Shown: piece by piece, positions 23,007-32,010 of the stretch
How the letters are laid out: every line of letters starts with the position of its first letter
Position numbering within the stretch: the stretch's first letter is position 1
NCBI RefSeq assembly: GCF_001956045.1
Contig: NZ_MRTH01000003.1
Span: forward strand, 248,001-312,000
Origin: Paenibacillus sp. FSL H7-0331
GTDB taxonomy: Bacteria; Bacillota; Bacilli; Paenibacillales; NBRC-103111
Length of the DNA stretch: 64,000 nucleotides
Reading direction: 5' to 3'
Notes under the pieces: model-generated
The model's input: the letters and a program-made list of their open reading frames with translations, nothing else
Databases searched by the model: none
Told to the model about the DNA's origin: nothing
Program-made: the position numbers and the translations under genes

Positions 23007-24305
23007 ATGTCCAAGATTACATTTTTAGGTGCAGGTAGTACCGTATTTGCCAAAAACGTGTTGGGTGACTGTATGATGACCCCTGCTTTGCAAGGCTTCG
23101 AATTGGCTTTGTTCGATATTGATGCCGAGCGTCTGAAGGATTCCGAGAACATGCTGAATAATTTGAAGCAATCGATCGGTAGTACATGCAACGTGAAAGC
23201 GTATTCGGATCGCAAGGAAGCGCTGCGCGGAGCCAAATATGTAGTTAATGCCATCCAGGTTGGCGGTTACGATCCTTGCACAATTACAGATTTTGAAATT
23301 CCGAAGAAATATGGTCTGCGTCAGACGATTGCGGATACGCTTGGGATAGGCGGGATTTTCCGTAATCTGCGGACACTACCCGTGATGCTGGATTTTGCCA
23401 AGGACATTCAGGAGGTTTGCCCGGATGCCTGGTTCTTAAACTATACGAACCCGATGGCAGTTCTGACGAACGGGATGAATACGTATGGCGGTGTCAAAAC
23501 CGTAGGTTTGTGTCACAGTGTTCAGGCGTGTATGCCGCATTTGTTCAAGACGCTTGAGATCGATACGGAAGGCGTGCAAACCAAAATCGCCGGAATCAAC
23601 CATATGGCCTGGCTTTTGGAAGTGACCAAGGACGGTAAGGATCTGTATCCGGAAATTAAACGCCGTGCCAAAGAAAAACAAAAAGAGCAGCATACGGATA
23701 TGGTGCGTTATGAGCTGATGTTCCGTTTTGGCTATTATGTAACTGAATCCTCCGAGCATAATGCCGAATACCACCCTTATTTTATTAAGAAAAATTATCC
23801 GGAGCTGATCGAACGCTTCAATATTCCACTCGATGAGTATCCACGTCGTTGTATCCGTCAGATCGAAAAATGGAAAACGATGCGTGAAGAGCTCGTTAAC
23901 AACAAAAATTTGGAGCATAATCGTTCCAAAGAGTACGCTTCCTTCATGCTCGAGGCTATGGAAACCAACAATCCGTTCAAAATTGGCGGTAATGTGATGA
24001 ACACGGGCTTAATCACGAACTTACCTCGTGAGGCTTGCGTTGAGGTGCCTTGTCTGGTCGATTCAAGTGGTGTAACTCCGACTTATGTAGGCGATCTGCC
24101 TCCACAGCTGGCTGCCTTGAACCGTACGAACATCAACACTCAATTGTTGACATTGGAAGCGGCGATTACCGGTAAAAAAGAGCATATTTATCATGCGGCT
24201 ATGCTGGACCCGCATACGGCTGCCGAGCTGTCGATGGATGATATCGTAGCGATGTGTGACGATCTGATTGAAGCGCATGGTAATTGGTTGCCGAAATTCG
24301 TGTGA
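23007..24305 (+). CDS. melA: Alpha-galactosidase, glycoside hydrolase family 4
   Basis: 432 residues, the same as Bacillus subtilis MelA. NAD-binding N-terminus KITFLGAGSTVFAKNVLGD; metal site with CHSVQ (Cys169, His170) and AGINHMAWL (His199); catalytic-region ANQV-type segments are replaced by the GH4 pattern IADTLGIGGIFRNLRTLPV. GH4 enzymes hydrolyse alpha-galactosides by an NAD- and Mn-dependent elimination mechanism in the cytoplasm. The ATG at 23007 is preferred over 22986 because GGGAGG lies between them at the right spacing. Likely controlled by the AraC protein upstream. No dedicated transporter is adjacent. Confidence 0.9.
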   Translation: MSKITFLGAGSTVFAKNVLGDCMMTPALQGFELALFDIDAERLKDSENMLNNLKQSIGSTCNVKAYSDRKEALRGAKYVVNAIQVGGYDPCTITDFEIPKKYGLRQTIADTLGIGGIFRNLRTLPVMLDFAKDIQEVCPDAWFLNYTNPMAVLTNGMNTYGGVKTVGLCHSVQACMPHLFKTLEIDTEGVQTKIAGINHMAWLLEVTKDGKDLYPEIKRRAKEKQKEQHTDMVRYELMFRFGYYVTESSEHNAEYHPYFIKKNYPELIERFNIPLDEYPRRCIRQIEKWKTMREELVNNKNLEHNRSKEYASFMLEAMETNNPFKIGGNVMNTGLITNLPREACVEVPCLVDSSGVTPTYVGDLPPQLAALNRTNINTQLLTLEAAITGKKEHIYHAAMLDPHTAAELSMDDIVAMCDDLIEAHGNWLPKFV

Positions 24306-24311
24306 AGAGAT

Positions 24312-24536
24312 GAAGTGCGGTGAATATGGGGTGCTGCGCGGCCGTGCTCAAAAAGGCAGTTCGCTGCAGAGAAAGGGGATGCCTCCGGTCGCTGTTGAAA
24401 TCGTGAATTTTGAATTTAGGGTTACGGTATATTCACGATTTCAAAGGCGAACGCTACGCTCCTACAGCATACCCCTTTCCCTTCCGCTATCCTTTTTGAA
24501 CACTACGGCTGCTTCGCTGTATATTCACCGCACTTC
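24312..24536. repeat. Long imperfect palindrome (about 225 bp), possible palindromic repeat element
   Basis: The ends are a perfect 15-bp inverted pair: GAAGTGCGGTGAATA (24312-24326) and TATTCACCGCACTTC (24522-24536). Inner pairs include TCAAAAAGG with CCTTTTTGA, GAAAGGGG-ATGC with GCATACCCCTTTC, and GAAATCGTGAAT (24397-24408) with ATTCACGATTTC (24431-24442), around a 22-base loop. The 24306-24652 gap otherwise holds only a terminator and no convincing gene. It resembles the non-coding hairpin repeats (MITE-like) found in many copies in some Bacillota genomes. Confidence 0.75.
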
Positions 24537-24572
24537 GGGTGAGGGAAGTAGGAAGAGAAAAGATTAAAAACC

Positions 24573-24611
24573 AAAAAGGACCCTCCGAGAGAAATATCGG
24601 AAGGTCCTTTT
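24573..24611 (-). terminator. Terminator after the zinc-ribbon membrane protein gene
   Basis: Arms AAAAAGGACCCTCCGA and TCGGAAGGTCCTTTT; the reverse strand is followed by a T-rich stretch. It may also stop forward transcription from melA. Confidence 0.8.
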
Positions 24612-24652
24612 GGCACATTAAAGGGCATGACAAAAGAGCAGAAAATGACTTG

Positions 24653-24862
24653 CTATCGCAGAAAAATGAAAGCAGCTATCACAACTATAACGAGGCAGAC
24701 GATCAAAATAATCAGCTTGCTTTTTTGAGGCTTGGTCGTGCTGTCCTTGACTAAAGCATTTCCTTCAGTACGACTGGCGAACGTTCCGCAATACTTGCAA
24801 GGAAGGTGTTCCTCAACGATCTTCTCATTACATTTTGAACAATATAGCGCCTCCATTTGCAT
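24653..24862 (-). CDS. Small zinc-ribbon membrane protein
   Basis: About 69 residues. An N-terminal four-cysteine zinc ribbon (CSKCNEK....CKYCG), a short polar linker, and one C-terminal membrane helix (LIILIVCLVIVVIAAFIFL). The ribbon should be cytoplasmic with a tail anchor. Starts at 24862, 24856 or TTG 24871 are all possible; none has a strong ribosome site. Function unknown. It is isolated between melA and the deacetylase gene and followed by a terminator. Confidence 0.6.
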   Translation of the reverse strand: MQMEALYCSKCNEKIVEEHLPCKYCGTFASRTEGNALVKDSTTKPQKSKLIILIVCLVIVVIAAFIFLR

Positions 24863-25088
24863 CACTCGCAATCTGATGGGATTTTGTCAAATGACATTAG
24901 TCCTCTATATGTATGGAGCCACATTTGATTTAATAAATACTAAGAACGGAACAATGGAGCGGGGACATATACCGAATTTCGATGGAACGTGAGCCTCTAA
25001 GCTGTTTTTCACAACAATTTCTTTATGCCTTACTCTTGGAATGTTATGATGAATGAAAGCGAATAACCTACGAATGGAGCGAACCTAC

Positions 25089-26174
25089 ATGATGAAGAAA
25101 CGAAGCCGCGCAGGCGCTGCAGCTTTGACGATAATCCTGTGCGGTACTTTGCTTGCAGCTTGCACAGGGACAAGCGGTTCGAATGAGTCGGCGCAGCAAA
25201 CCGAAACCGGCAAGCCAACACCTTCCGGGGCTGAAGCGATTAAAGATACGAAGCCTACGCCTGCCCCGGAGCCGGTACAAGCTCCCATGGAGCCGTCACC
25301 TATACAGCCGCCGGTGGAATCACCAACTGCTCCAGTTGAAGCACCTGCGCAGCCACCGCTCAAGCAGCCGAGTAATCCTGCAGCCGCCATTGTAGGCAAT
25401 GGGGGAGACAGCGGATACGGAGCCTCTGGCAGTACTACCGTAGCTGCGAATACATATAAACCGCGGCAGCCAATCACGAATGATCGTAAGGATTATTCAT
25501 GGTACTATATGAAGCAGCCGAAGGGGAAGGTCCCGAATTTTCCTAATGAAATCAATCAGTACACGGATAACATGAAGGCATTATGGGTCGGAACCGGTAA
25601 GAAAGTATACTTAACGATTGATACGGGCGGTCCGATGGGCGATACAGAGCTCTTGATCAAATCGCTGAAAGATAATAATGCCAAAGCCAACTTTTTCATT
25701 GCTGGATATAACGTCAAAAAAGATCCGGATTTCGTCCGTAGACTGGTCGAGGATGGACATCTGGTTGCCAACCATACGATGACGCACACGGATATGAATT
25801 TACAGACAGACGAGCAGGTCAAGAAGGAAATTCATGATTATGAAAAGCTGTATAAAGAAGTGACGGGCCAAGAGATCCAGCCGTACTTCCGTTTTCCTTA
25901 CGGTCGCTATAATATGCATTTGTTAAGTATGGTGTCGGATATGGGCTATACCTCAGTATTTTGGTCAACGGCAATGAAGGACTGGGTACCGCGTGCTAAT
26001 GGAGCAGATGATCCATATAATGATATTATGGGAAATCTCCATGATGGCAATATTGTGTTGATTCATCAAGGCTCCCCTGAAAATATTGAAGCGTTGGATC
26101 GGATTATTAAAGGGATACGTAAAGCTGGCTACGAGCTTGCCTTATTGACCGATATTCAGCCTCCAGGTAGATAA
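25089..26174 (+). CDS. Polysaccharide deacetylase lipoprotein (PdaA-like)
   Basis: 361 residues from the ATG at 25089 (GGAGCG upstream). Lipoprotein signal with LLAAC (Cys25), then a proline- and glutamate-rich spacer (about 50-110) and an NodB-homology domain. Motifs: VYLTIDTGGPMGDT, FFIAGYNVKK, VANHTMTHTDMN (His-X3-His), FRFPYGRYN, FWSTAMKDW and VLIHQG. The usual TFDDG first motif is TIDTG here: the catalytic Asp is kept and the second Asp is Thr, reminiscent of PdaA enzymes that act on muramic acid in peptidoglycan. It works outside the cell on the wall. It precedes glutamate racemase and an M14 wall peptidase, a cell-wall group. Confidence 0.85.
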   Translation: MMKKRSRAGAAALTIILCGTLLAACTGTSGSNESAQQTETGKPTPSGAEAIKDTKPTPAPEPVQAPMEPSPIQPPVESPTAPVEAPAQPPLKQPSNPAAAIVGNGGDSGYGASGSTTVAANTYKPRQPITNDRKDYSWYYMKQPKGKVPNFPNEINQYTDNMKALWVGTGKKVYLTIDTGGPMGDTELLIKSLKDNNAKANFFIAGYNVKKDPDFVRRLVEDGHLVANHTMTHTDMNLQTDEQVKKEIHDYEKLYKEVTGQEIQPYFRFPYGRYNMHLLSMVSDMGYTSVFWSTAMKDWVPRANGADDPYNDIMGNLHDGNIVLIHQGSPENIEALDRIIKGIRKAGYELALLTDIQPPGR

Positions 26175-26277
26175 TTGGAGCGGACAGGGTCATCCTTGCG
26201 GTACGTTTTGACTTCCTGCAACATACTTTATTTAGAGGTATGCGGTATATATTCATATACAAAGGAAGCGAATATTC

Positions 26278-27087
26278 GTGCAGCAAGCGATAGCCATACT
26301 GGATTCCGGAGTGGGTGGGCTTACCGTAGCCAGAGAAGTAATGCGTCAGCTCCCCAAAGAGCGAATCTGCTATTTTGGCGATACCGCCCGCACACCTTAT
26401 GGACCCAGATCTTCAGCGGAAGTTATTCAGTTTACACATCAGATTGTCGATTATCTTATGCTCTTTAATCCGAAAATGGTCGTAATCGCATGCAATACAG
26501 CGACAGCCGTAGCATTGGACGAAATCCGTTCCCGCCTATCGATTCCCGTAGTGGGCGTTATTCATCCCGGTGCCCGTGCTGCAATCAAAAACACGAAAAG
26601 CGGTAAGATCGGCGTTATTGGAACTGAAGGCACGATTAAAAGTAAAGCCTATGAGCTGGCTCTGCGCCAACTATCACCGCATATTCAGGTGTCGAGCCAA
26701 GCCTGTCCCTTGTTTGTGCCTTTAGTGGAAAAGGGATTGTTCGAGGCCGAGCAGACGGCAGCTGTAGTTAAAAGCTCATTGCAGGAGCTAAGTAATGTAC
26801 CGATGGATTGTCTGATTCTTGGCTGTACGCACTACCCCTTTTTGATTAAACCGATCTCGGAAGCGATGGGGCCACAGGTAGCACTTATCAGCTCCGCAGA
26901 TGAAACGGCGAGGGAGATCAGCGCGATTTTGTACCATAAAGGGATGTTGGCGACGACAGAAGAAATGCCAGTACATCAATTTTTTTGCAGTGGAGATCCA
27001 TGGATGTTCAAAAAAATAGCACAAATTTGGTTGAATGATCAAATTGGAGTCATGCCCGTCATTTGGCGATCTCCAACAATTTTATGA
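26278..27087 (+). CDS. murI: Glutamate racemase
   Basis: 269 residues. N-terminal AILDSGVGGLTVAREV (Asp9, Ser10), GDTARTPYG, ACNTATA (catalytic Cys72) and LILGCTHYPF (catalytic Cys183). It makes D-glutamate for peptidoglycan (racE/murI). The start is GTG at 26278 with AAAGGAAG upstream. The end overlaps in sequence the open frame leading into the M14 gene, whose chosen start is 60 bases downstream; co-transcription is likely. Confidence 0.95.
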   Translation: MQQAIAILDSGVGGLTVAREVMRQLPKERICYFGDTARTPYGPRSSAEVIQFTHQIVDYLMLFNPKMVVIACNTATAVALDEIRSRLSIPVVGVIHPGARAAIKNTKSGKIGVIGTEGTIKSKAYELALRQLSPHIQVSSQACPLFVPLVEKGLFEAEQTAAVVKSSLQELSNVPMDCLILGCTHYPFLIKPISEAMGPQVALISSADETAREISAILYHKGMLATTEEMPVHQFFCSGDPWMFKKIAQIWLNDQIGVMPVIWRSPTIL

Positions 27088-27146
27088 GACAGCGATTCGG
27101 GAGCCATAAGCTTTCGGATCGTTTCTTAATGAGAGGGTGCATATGG

Positions 27147-28028
27147 ATGAACGAATTTGGTAAAGGTCTTGATTATGCGGGGATGGTTATGGACATTCTA
27201 CAGCTGAAAGAGCACTATCCTTTTCTTGAGATCGGATCGATCGGCCGCAGTGTCGAAGACAGGGACATCCCGGTACTAAGAATCGGCTGCGGTACCAGGC
27301 ACATTCATTTTAATGGGGCCTTTCATGCGAATGAATGGATTACCACATCGCTGCTCATTCGGTTTATTCGTGAATATGCAGAAGCTTATGCGCATGGTAA
27401 TTCGGTGCAGGGAGTTGATGCCAAGCAAATGTTTGATCAAACCTCATTATGGGTCGTGCCGATGGTTAATCCAGATGGGGTGGAGCTTGTCTTAACCAAG
27501 CCGGAGGATCAGCAGCGACACGAATTGTTGGAATGGAACGGCGGGTCTACCGATTTCTCAGGCTGGAAGGCCAATATTCATGGCGTTGATCTGAATGATC
27601 AGTTTCCTGCTAACTGGGAGTTGGAGCGGACGCGTCGCCAAGTAGCCAATCCGGCATCCCGGGACTATAGTGGGAGCTCTCCCTTATCCGAGCCGGAAGC
27701 GAGAGCTATCGAGGCATTTACAAGAGAACGGGACTTTGCGATGGTGATAGCCTTTCATACGCAAGGCGAGGAAATTTACTGGAATTACAATGATTATGAG
27801 CCTGTTGAATCGGAAGCAATCGCTGAGCGTTTTGCCCAGGTAAGCGGTTATAGGGCAGTGAAGCTGACGGGCAGTGACGCCGGGTATAAGGATTGGTTCA
27901 TTCAGGAATTTCGCAGGCCGGGCTTCACGGTAGAAACGGGCCTCGGAATCAACCCACTGCCTTACTCACAATTGGACGATATGTACGGGAAAGCTTCAAA
28001 AATTATGGTAGAGGCACTCAAACTGTAA
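27147..28028 (+). CDS. M14-family zinc carboxypeptidase (gamma-D-glutamyl-DAP peptidase type)
   Basis: 293 residues. Zinc ligands GAFHANEW (His60, Glu63) and FHTQGE (His204); NPDGVE and HGVDLNDQFPANW around the substrate; catalytic Glu263 in VETG. DLNDQFPA instead of DLNRNF is typical of bacterial M14C enzymes such as gamma-D-glutamyl-L-diamino acid endopeptidase I. No signal peptide or LysM is visible, so it may recycle muropeptides in the cytoplasm. The ATG at 27147 has GAGAGGGT upstream. It directly follows glutamate racemase. Confidence 0.85.
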   Translation: MNEFGKGLDYAGMVMDILQLKEHYPFLEIGSIGRSVEDRDIPVLRIGCGTRHIHFNGAFHANEWITTSLLIRFIREYAEAYAHGNSVQGVDAKQMFDQTSLWVVPMVNPDGVELVLTKPEDQQRHELLEWNGGSTDFSGWKANIHGVDLNDQFPANWELERTRRQVANPASRDYSGSSPLSEPEARAIEAFTRERDFAMVIAFHTQGEEIYWNYNDYEPVESEAIAERFAQVSGYRAVKLTGSDAGYKDWFIQEFRRPGFTVETGLGINPLPYSQLDDMYGKASKIMVEALKL

Positions 28029-28133
28029 TTCCTGCAACCCCGATTCGGCTGCTGCGTATATGAAGTATACAGGCTGGCAAGCCTACAGTAGTTGAAGCCA
28101 GCAGCCTGGATTATATCAAAGGGGGACCATACC

Positions 28134-28370
28134 ATGTGGAGACGTTTGCTTTCATTTCGAAATTGGGGTCATGTATTCCAGAGAATCATACCACTCCTAT
28201 TTTCCAGTAAAGTACCGCTGAGAGAAAAGCTGCTCTTTGTCATACCCGCTGTCGTATACTGGGTTGCCCCTGATTTGCTTCCTTTCCTGCCGGTTGATGA
28301 TATTGCAGTTTCCTTGCTGCTGATGAATTTTTTCACGGATCGCGTTGAACGCAAGTACGCTGTGAAGTAG
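28134..28370 (+). CDS. DUF1232 (YkvA-like) small membrane protein
   Basis: 78 residues from the ATG at 28134 (AAAGGGGG upstream). LREKLLFVIPAVVYWVAPDLLPFLPVDDIAV is the DUF1232 signature: YxxxPxDLxPxLPxDD. Function of the family is not established. Lone gene. Confidence 0.8.
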   Translation: MWRRLLSFRNWGHVFQRIIPLLFSSKVPLREKLLFVIPAVVYWVAPDLLPFLPVDDIAVSLLLMNFFTDRVERKYAVK

Positions 28371-28447
28371 CTTGTAGTATAATGGAATAAGCTAATGCAG
28401 GCGTTATCGCCTTAGTGATTCACAGCCAATAGGGAGGATTTAAAGCT

Positions 28448-29287
28448 ATGAATGAGAAAATCGTCATTCGCAAAACGGGCAAACAATTATTAGAGCAAAT
28501 GGATACAACTGAGGTTCCACAGGATGGAATCGCGATATGGCAGTTAGGACAGGAAAGCCTGGTTATAAAAAAATCGGGATTCATCATCTACTTTGATCCC
28601 TATCTGTCAGCTTCACCCGCGCGATCCTTTGCACCTCCAATTCAGCCGGAGGAGATTTACAACGCGGACTATGTCATTATCACTCATCATCATTCGGATC
28701 ATCTGGATCCGTTAACCTTAAAAGATCTTGCGATCCGCTCCCCGCAGGCGATGTTTATTTGTCCGGCACCTCATATGGAGCGAATTGTGGACGCGGGTAT
28801 TGGTCGTGAACGGATTATACCGGCACAAGCAGGAATCAAGTTCGAGCTGGCTTCCGGCATCACCGTTATACCTGTAGCTTGCAAGCACGAGCAGTACATA
28901 ACCGACGCTGATGGCAACCATTTCTTTTTGGGGTATGTGATTGATTTTAATGGACTTGTATTTTATCATGCAGGGGATGCAATTGCGGATCAGGAGCTGG
29001 AGGATGCGCTGAAGCCGCATCAGATCGAAATCGCTTGTATGCCCATAAACGGTCATGACTGGCGGCGTCTGCGCAATCATATTTACGGTAATATGACGTT
29101 TCGTGAAGCTGCAGATATGGCGGCTGAGATCGGAGCGGAGATGATCATTCCGATGCATTATGATATGTTCGCCAGCAACACGGAAAACCCGGCTTATTTT
29201 GTCGATTACCTGCTGCGTTATTACCCGATGTTAAAATTCAAGATGCTGGCCCCGGGTGAGCGGATGCTGTATTTGACAGAGCGGTAA
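28448..29287 (+). CDS. MBL-fold metal-dependent hydrolase (UlaG-like)
   Basis: 279 residues of the metallo-beta-lactamase fold. THHHSDHLDP carries the HxHxDH metal motif, with VIPVACKHEQY, FYHAGDAI and PMHYDMF supplying later ligands. The layout resembles UlaG, the L-ascorbate-6-phosphate lactonase, but no ascorbate genes are nearby so the substrate is open. ATG start with GGGAGG upstream, terminator directly after. Confidence 0.85.
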   Translation: MNEKIVIRKTGKQLLEQMDTTEVPQDGIAIWQLGQESLVIKKSGFIIYFDPYLSASPARSFAPPIQPEEIYNADYVIITHHHSDHLDPLTLKDLAIRSPQAMFICPAPHMERIVDAGIGRERIIPAQAGIKFELASGITVIPVACKHEQYITDADGNHFFLGYVIDFNGLVFYHAGDAIADQELEDALKPHQIEIACMPINGHDWRRLRNHIYGNMTFREAADMAAEIGAEMIIPMHYDMFASNTENPAYFVDYLLRYYPMLKFKMLAPGERMLYLTER

Positions 29288-29302
29288 GAAATGGATATAC
29301 AT

Positions 29303-29333
29303 AGAGCCCAGCGATTTATGCTCACTGGGCTCT
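29303..29333 (+). terminator. Terminator between the MBL hydrolase and AI-2E permease genes
   Basis: Arms AGAGCCCAG and CTGGGCTCT around a 13-base loop, then TTTATTTATT. Probably used from both sides. Confidence 0.85.
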
Positions 29334-29345
29334 TTATTTATTGAT

Positions 29346-30425
29346 TTATTCACCTTCAGGCCAGCGAATCCAGCGCTGCAGATATCCCTGCTCGTACAAA
29401 GCTTTGATGGTGATGATGAGGATAGGAGAAAGTATCAGGCCGGATATGCCAAACAAGGAGAGAGAAATGATCATGAAGGACAGCATCGTAAAGGCAGATA
29501 CACCAAGCGAGTCTCCTGTGATTTTGGGTTCCATAATTTGTCTGACCATGATGACGACACCAAGTATGATGCATAACCAGATCGCAAGCGTCGTCTGTCC
29601 GACAATGAACAAATAAATGATCCACGGGATGAACAGGGTAGACACGCCGAGCAGCGGCAGCACATCAAATACGGCCGACAGCAGAGCAATCGAAAAGGCA
29701 TTGTCTACTCCGAGCAGCAGCAGCGAAACAAAAATAACGATAAACGTTAAGCTGATGAGCTTGCTCTGAGCTTTCAGGTAGCCGATGATTCCGAGCAGTA
29801 CGTTTTCACGCAAAAAGGTGAACGCGGCTTTGAATGTTTTGGGTGTTTTATCACGGGCCATTCTTTTCCAGGTTTCAATCTCTATGCTTAAAAAGTAAGC
29901 CAATATAATCGCAATCACGAAATTGACGACAAAGGTGGAAAAGCTGGTCAGCATGGAGAACGTACTGGTGAGTAATTGCCCTGCCAGCTGAGAAGCCTTA
30001 TCTGCAATCTCTGTCGAGTACTGCGTTATTTTATGTATCACATCATCCGGGAGTGCGTCCATCCTGTTGCGCAGAAATTCTGTTTTCAGGATCAGCTGCT
30101 TTTGCATAATAGCTGAATATTCGGGCAAGCTGGCTTTAAGGCTCAGAATTTGGCTCGTAAAAATAACTCCGACACCGGCGATAACACCGAGAATGACGAG
30201 AATAAACAATCCCGTTGAAATGGCGGAGGCAATACTTTTGCTTAAACCACGTCTATGTAAAAAGCGAGCCAAAGGCTCAATAATCAGGTAAATCACAAGA
30301 GCAAGAAAAATCGGTGTGGCAATCTGATACAAATAACTGAACAGCAGCATGAACAAATAAATGGTTATGAGCAGCAAAGCAATATCAAACACGGTTTTCC
30401 AATATTTTTGGTAAAACGCTATCAT
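29346..30425 (-). CDS. AI-2E family membrane protein (UPF0118, YtvI-like)
   Basis: 359 residues with eight or so helices in the UPF0118 layout: an N-terminal helix pair, a large amphipathic middle part (about 90-155), then a block with LLLGVDNAFSIALLSAVFDVLPLLGVSTLFIPW and IMEPKITGDSLGVSAF. The family contains AI-2 exporters, Na+/H+ antiporters and the sporulation protein YtvI. The substrate cannot be assigned. GAGGTG precedes the ATG. No quorum genes are adjacent; the agr locus is 9 kb away. Confidence 0.85.
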   Translation of the reverse strand: MIAFYQKYWKTVFDIALLLITIYLFMLLFSYLYQIATPIFLALVIYLIIEPLARFLHRRGLSKSIASAISTGLFILVILGVIAGVGVIFTSQILSLKASLPEYSAIMQKQLILKTEFLRNRMDALPDDVIHKITQYSTEIADKASQLAGQLLTSTFSMLTSFSTFVVNFVIAIILAYFLSIEIETWKRMARDKTPKTFKAAFTFLRENVLLGIIGYLKAQSKLISLTFIVIFVSLLLLGVDNAFSIALLSAVFDVLPLLGVSTLFIPWIIYLFIVGQTTLAIWLCIILGVVIMVRQIMEPKITGDSLGVSAFTMLSFMIISLSLFGISGLILSPILIITIKALYEQGYLQRWIRWPEGE

Positions 30426-30458
30426 CCGGTCACCTCGTCATACAGGGGAATAGGGGGA

Positions 30459-30830
30459 CTAAGTCCATTTGGCGGACCAAAGCTTCATTTCTTTCAAAAT
30501 CTGGTGGAGATCGTGGCCTTTCGGTGTCAAGGTGTATTCAACAGTGACAGGCACAGTAGGGTAAGCTGTTCGTTCCAACACGCCTTGCTCCTCCAGATGA
30601 CGCAAGGTTTCGGTTAGCGATTTGGGGCTGACGCCATTGATTTTCTTTTGGAGTACACCAAAGCGTTTGGTTCCGCCGAACAATTCGCGCAGCACGAGAA
30701 AGGACCATTTGCCACCGATGGCATCCAAGGTTCTTTCAATGGAGCAATCAATGTACACGGGTTGTTTAGGGACATAATTACTTCCAGCTTCTGCGAGTTT
30801 ATTATTGGTTTCATTTTCTAAGAGAGACAT
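30459..30830 (-). CDS. HxlR-family transcriptional regulator
   Basis: About 123 residues: CSIERTLDAIGGKWSFLVLRELFGGTKRFGVLQKKI then SPKSLTETLRHLEEQGVLER and YTLTPKGHDL, the HxlR (DUF24) winged helix. The Cys at the start of the domain is where YodB/HypR-type members sense quinones or hypochlorite. The ATG at 30830 has AGGAAGG upstream. It is divergent from an NAD-dependent epimerase gene and a flavin oxidoreductase, which are likely targets; the azoR promoter is another candidate. Confidence 0.88.
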   Translation of the reverse strand: MSLLENETNNKLAEAGSNYVPKQPVYIDCSIERTLDAIGGKWSFLVLRELFGGTKRFGVLQKKINGVSPKSLTETLRHLEEQGVLERTAYPTVPVTVEYTLTPKGHDLHQILKEMKLWSAKWT

Positions 30831-31004
30831 ATGTACCATCCTTCCTGTTATTAAGGGATTACCTCAAGGTTACTAGGTATATTTCCTGTAATAATATGAA
30901 TAAAAATTCACTACTTCCCATTTTAAAGAACTATGGATAAAATAGCAATAGCAGCCAGGTTCCTATGGATCCGAATCTGTAAACTATCAAAGGAGTGTCA
31001 CATT

Positions 31005-31877
31005 GTGAGCAAAAAAACGATTATTATTACCGGAGGCAGCGGCAAAGCTGGCGTTTGGCTGGTAAAGCATTTTATAGAGCAGGGCTATGAGGTTATCAAT
31101 CTGGACTGGAAGCTTCCTGATGAGCCTTTGTGCCGTACGATTATTATAGATTTGAATGATTTGGGTCAGGTTCATAATGCACTGGCACCATTCAGTGGCA
31201 CCAACCGCAGTCAAGTCGAAGGTATTGTCCATTTTGCAGCTATTCCACAGGCTTATACGCATACGAATGATGTTTGTTTCCGCAATAACGTCATGAATAC
31301 GTATAATGTGCTGGAAGCAGCAGCGAACCTCGGCATTCAGAAGGTTGTACTTGCCTCAAGCGAGTCTTCTTACGGTATGGTATTTGCCAGTGAATATTTT
31401 GCGCCGCAGTATTTGCCTGTTGATGAAGCGCATCCACAGCTTCCTGAGGACAGCTACGGCTTGTCCAAAGTTGTGAATGAGGTAACGGCCGAAGCTTTCC
31501 ATCGCCGTACAGGTATGCAAGTAATTTCGTTTCGCTTGGGCAATATTCTTATTCCTGAAAGCTATGCAACGATTCAGGCCAAATTCGCGGATACGGAAGG
31601 CAGAAAACGGATTTTGTGGTCGTATATTGATGCCCGTGATGTCGCCAGTGCTTGTCGCCTTGCGATAGAAAAAGACGGACTTGGCGTGCAAGCGCTTATT
31701 CTGGCTGCTGACGATACCTCTTCGGATCGGGATACACAGGAGCTGGTAGCCGCACATCTGGCACAGGTTACGGATATTCGTGTTCCTTTGGAGGGTCGTA
31801 TAAGCTTGCTGTCCAATGCCAAAATCAAGCAAGTGCTCGGCTGGGAGCAGCAGATTTATTTTATGGATCAGTTGTAA
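31005..31877 (+). CDS. NAD-dependent epimerase/dehydratase family protein
   Basis: 290 residues, extended short-chain dehydrogenase fold. IIITGGSGKAGVWLVKHF binds the nucleotide; VHFAAIP; ASSESSYG with DSYGLSKVVNE gives the Ser and Tyr-X3-Lys. It acts on a sugar or nucleotide sugar in the cytoplasm; the substrate is unknown. The start is GTG at 31005 with AAGGAGTG upstream. Divergent from the HxlR gene and followed by a terminator. Confidence 0.85.
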   Translation: MSKKTIIITGGSGKAGVWLVKHFIEQGYEVINLDWKLPDEPLCRTIIIDLNDLGQVHNALAPFSGTNRSQVEGIVHFAAIPQAYTHTNDVCFRNNVMNTYNVLEAAANLGIQKVVLASSESSYGMVFASEYFAPQYLPVDEAHPQLPEDSYGLSKVVNEVTAEAFHRRTGMQVISFRLGNILIPESYATIQAKFADTEGRKRILWSYIDARDVASACRLAIEKDGLGVQALILAADDTSSDRDTQELVAAHLAQVTDIRVPLEGRISLLSNAKIKQVLGWEQQIYFMDQL

Positions 31878-31953
31878 AAGGAACTGCTGCCGTATCTCCA
31901 TTGGAGCAGAAATCTGGTCCATTTGCAAGTTAACCGGTGAACACAATCAGATG

Positions 31954-31984
31954 AAGGGTCTTCCCAATAGGGTGGCCCTTTTGC
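31954..31984 (+). terminator. Terminator after the epimerase gene
   Basis: Arms AAGGGTCTTCCC and GGGTGGCCCTT around AATA, followed by TTTT. Confidence 0.75.
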
Positions 31985-32010
31985 TGATCTGATCAGATAC
32001 GAAAGGAGAA

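Noticed and set aside
24268..24992. Three forward open frames around the long palindrome and zinc-ribbon gene
   Set aside because: They run through the palindrome or antisense to the zinc-ribbon gene, have low-complexity translations and no ribosome site.
29346..30425. AI-2E permease as a component of the quorum-sensing island
   Set aside because: It is 9 kb away, in a different context, and the family has several unrelated substrates.
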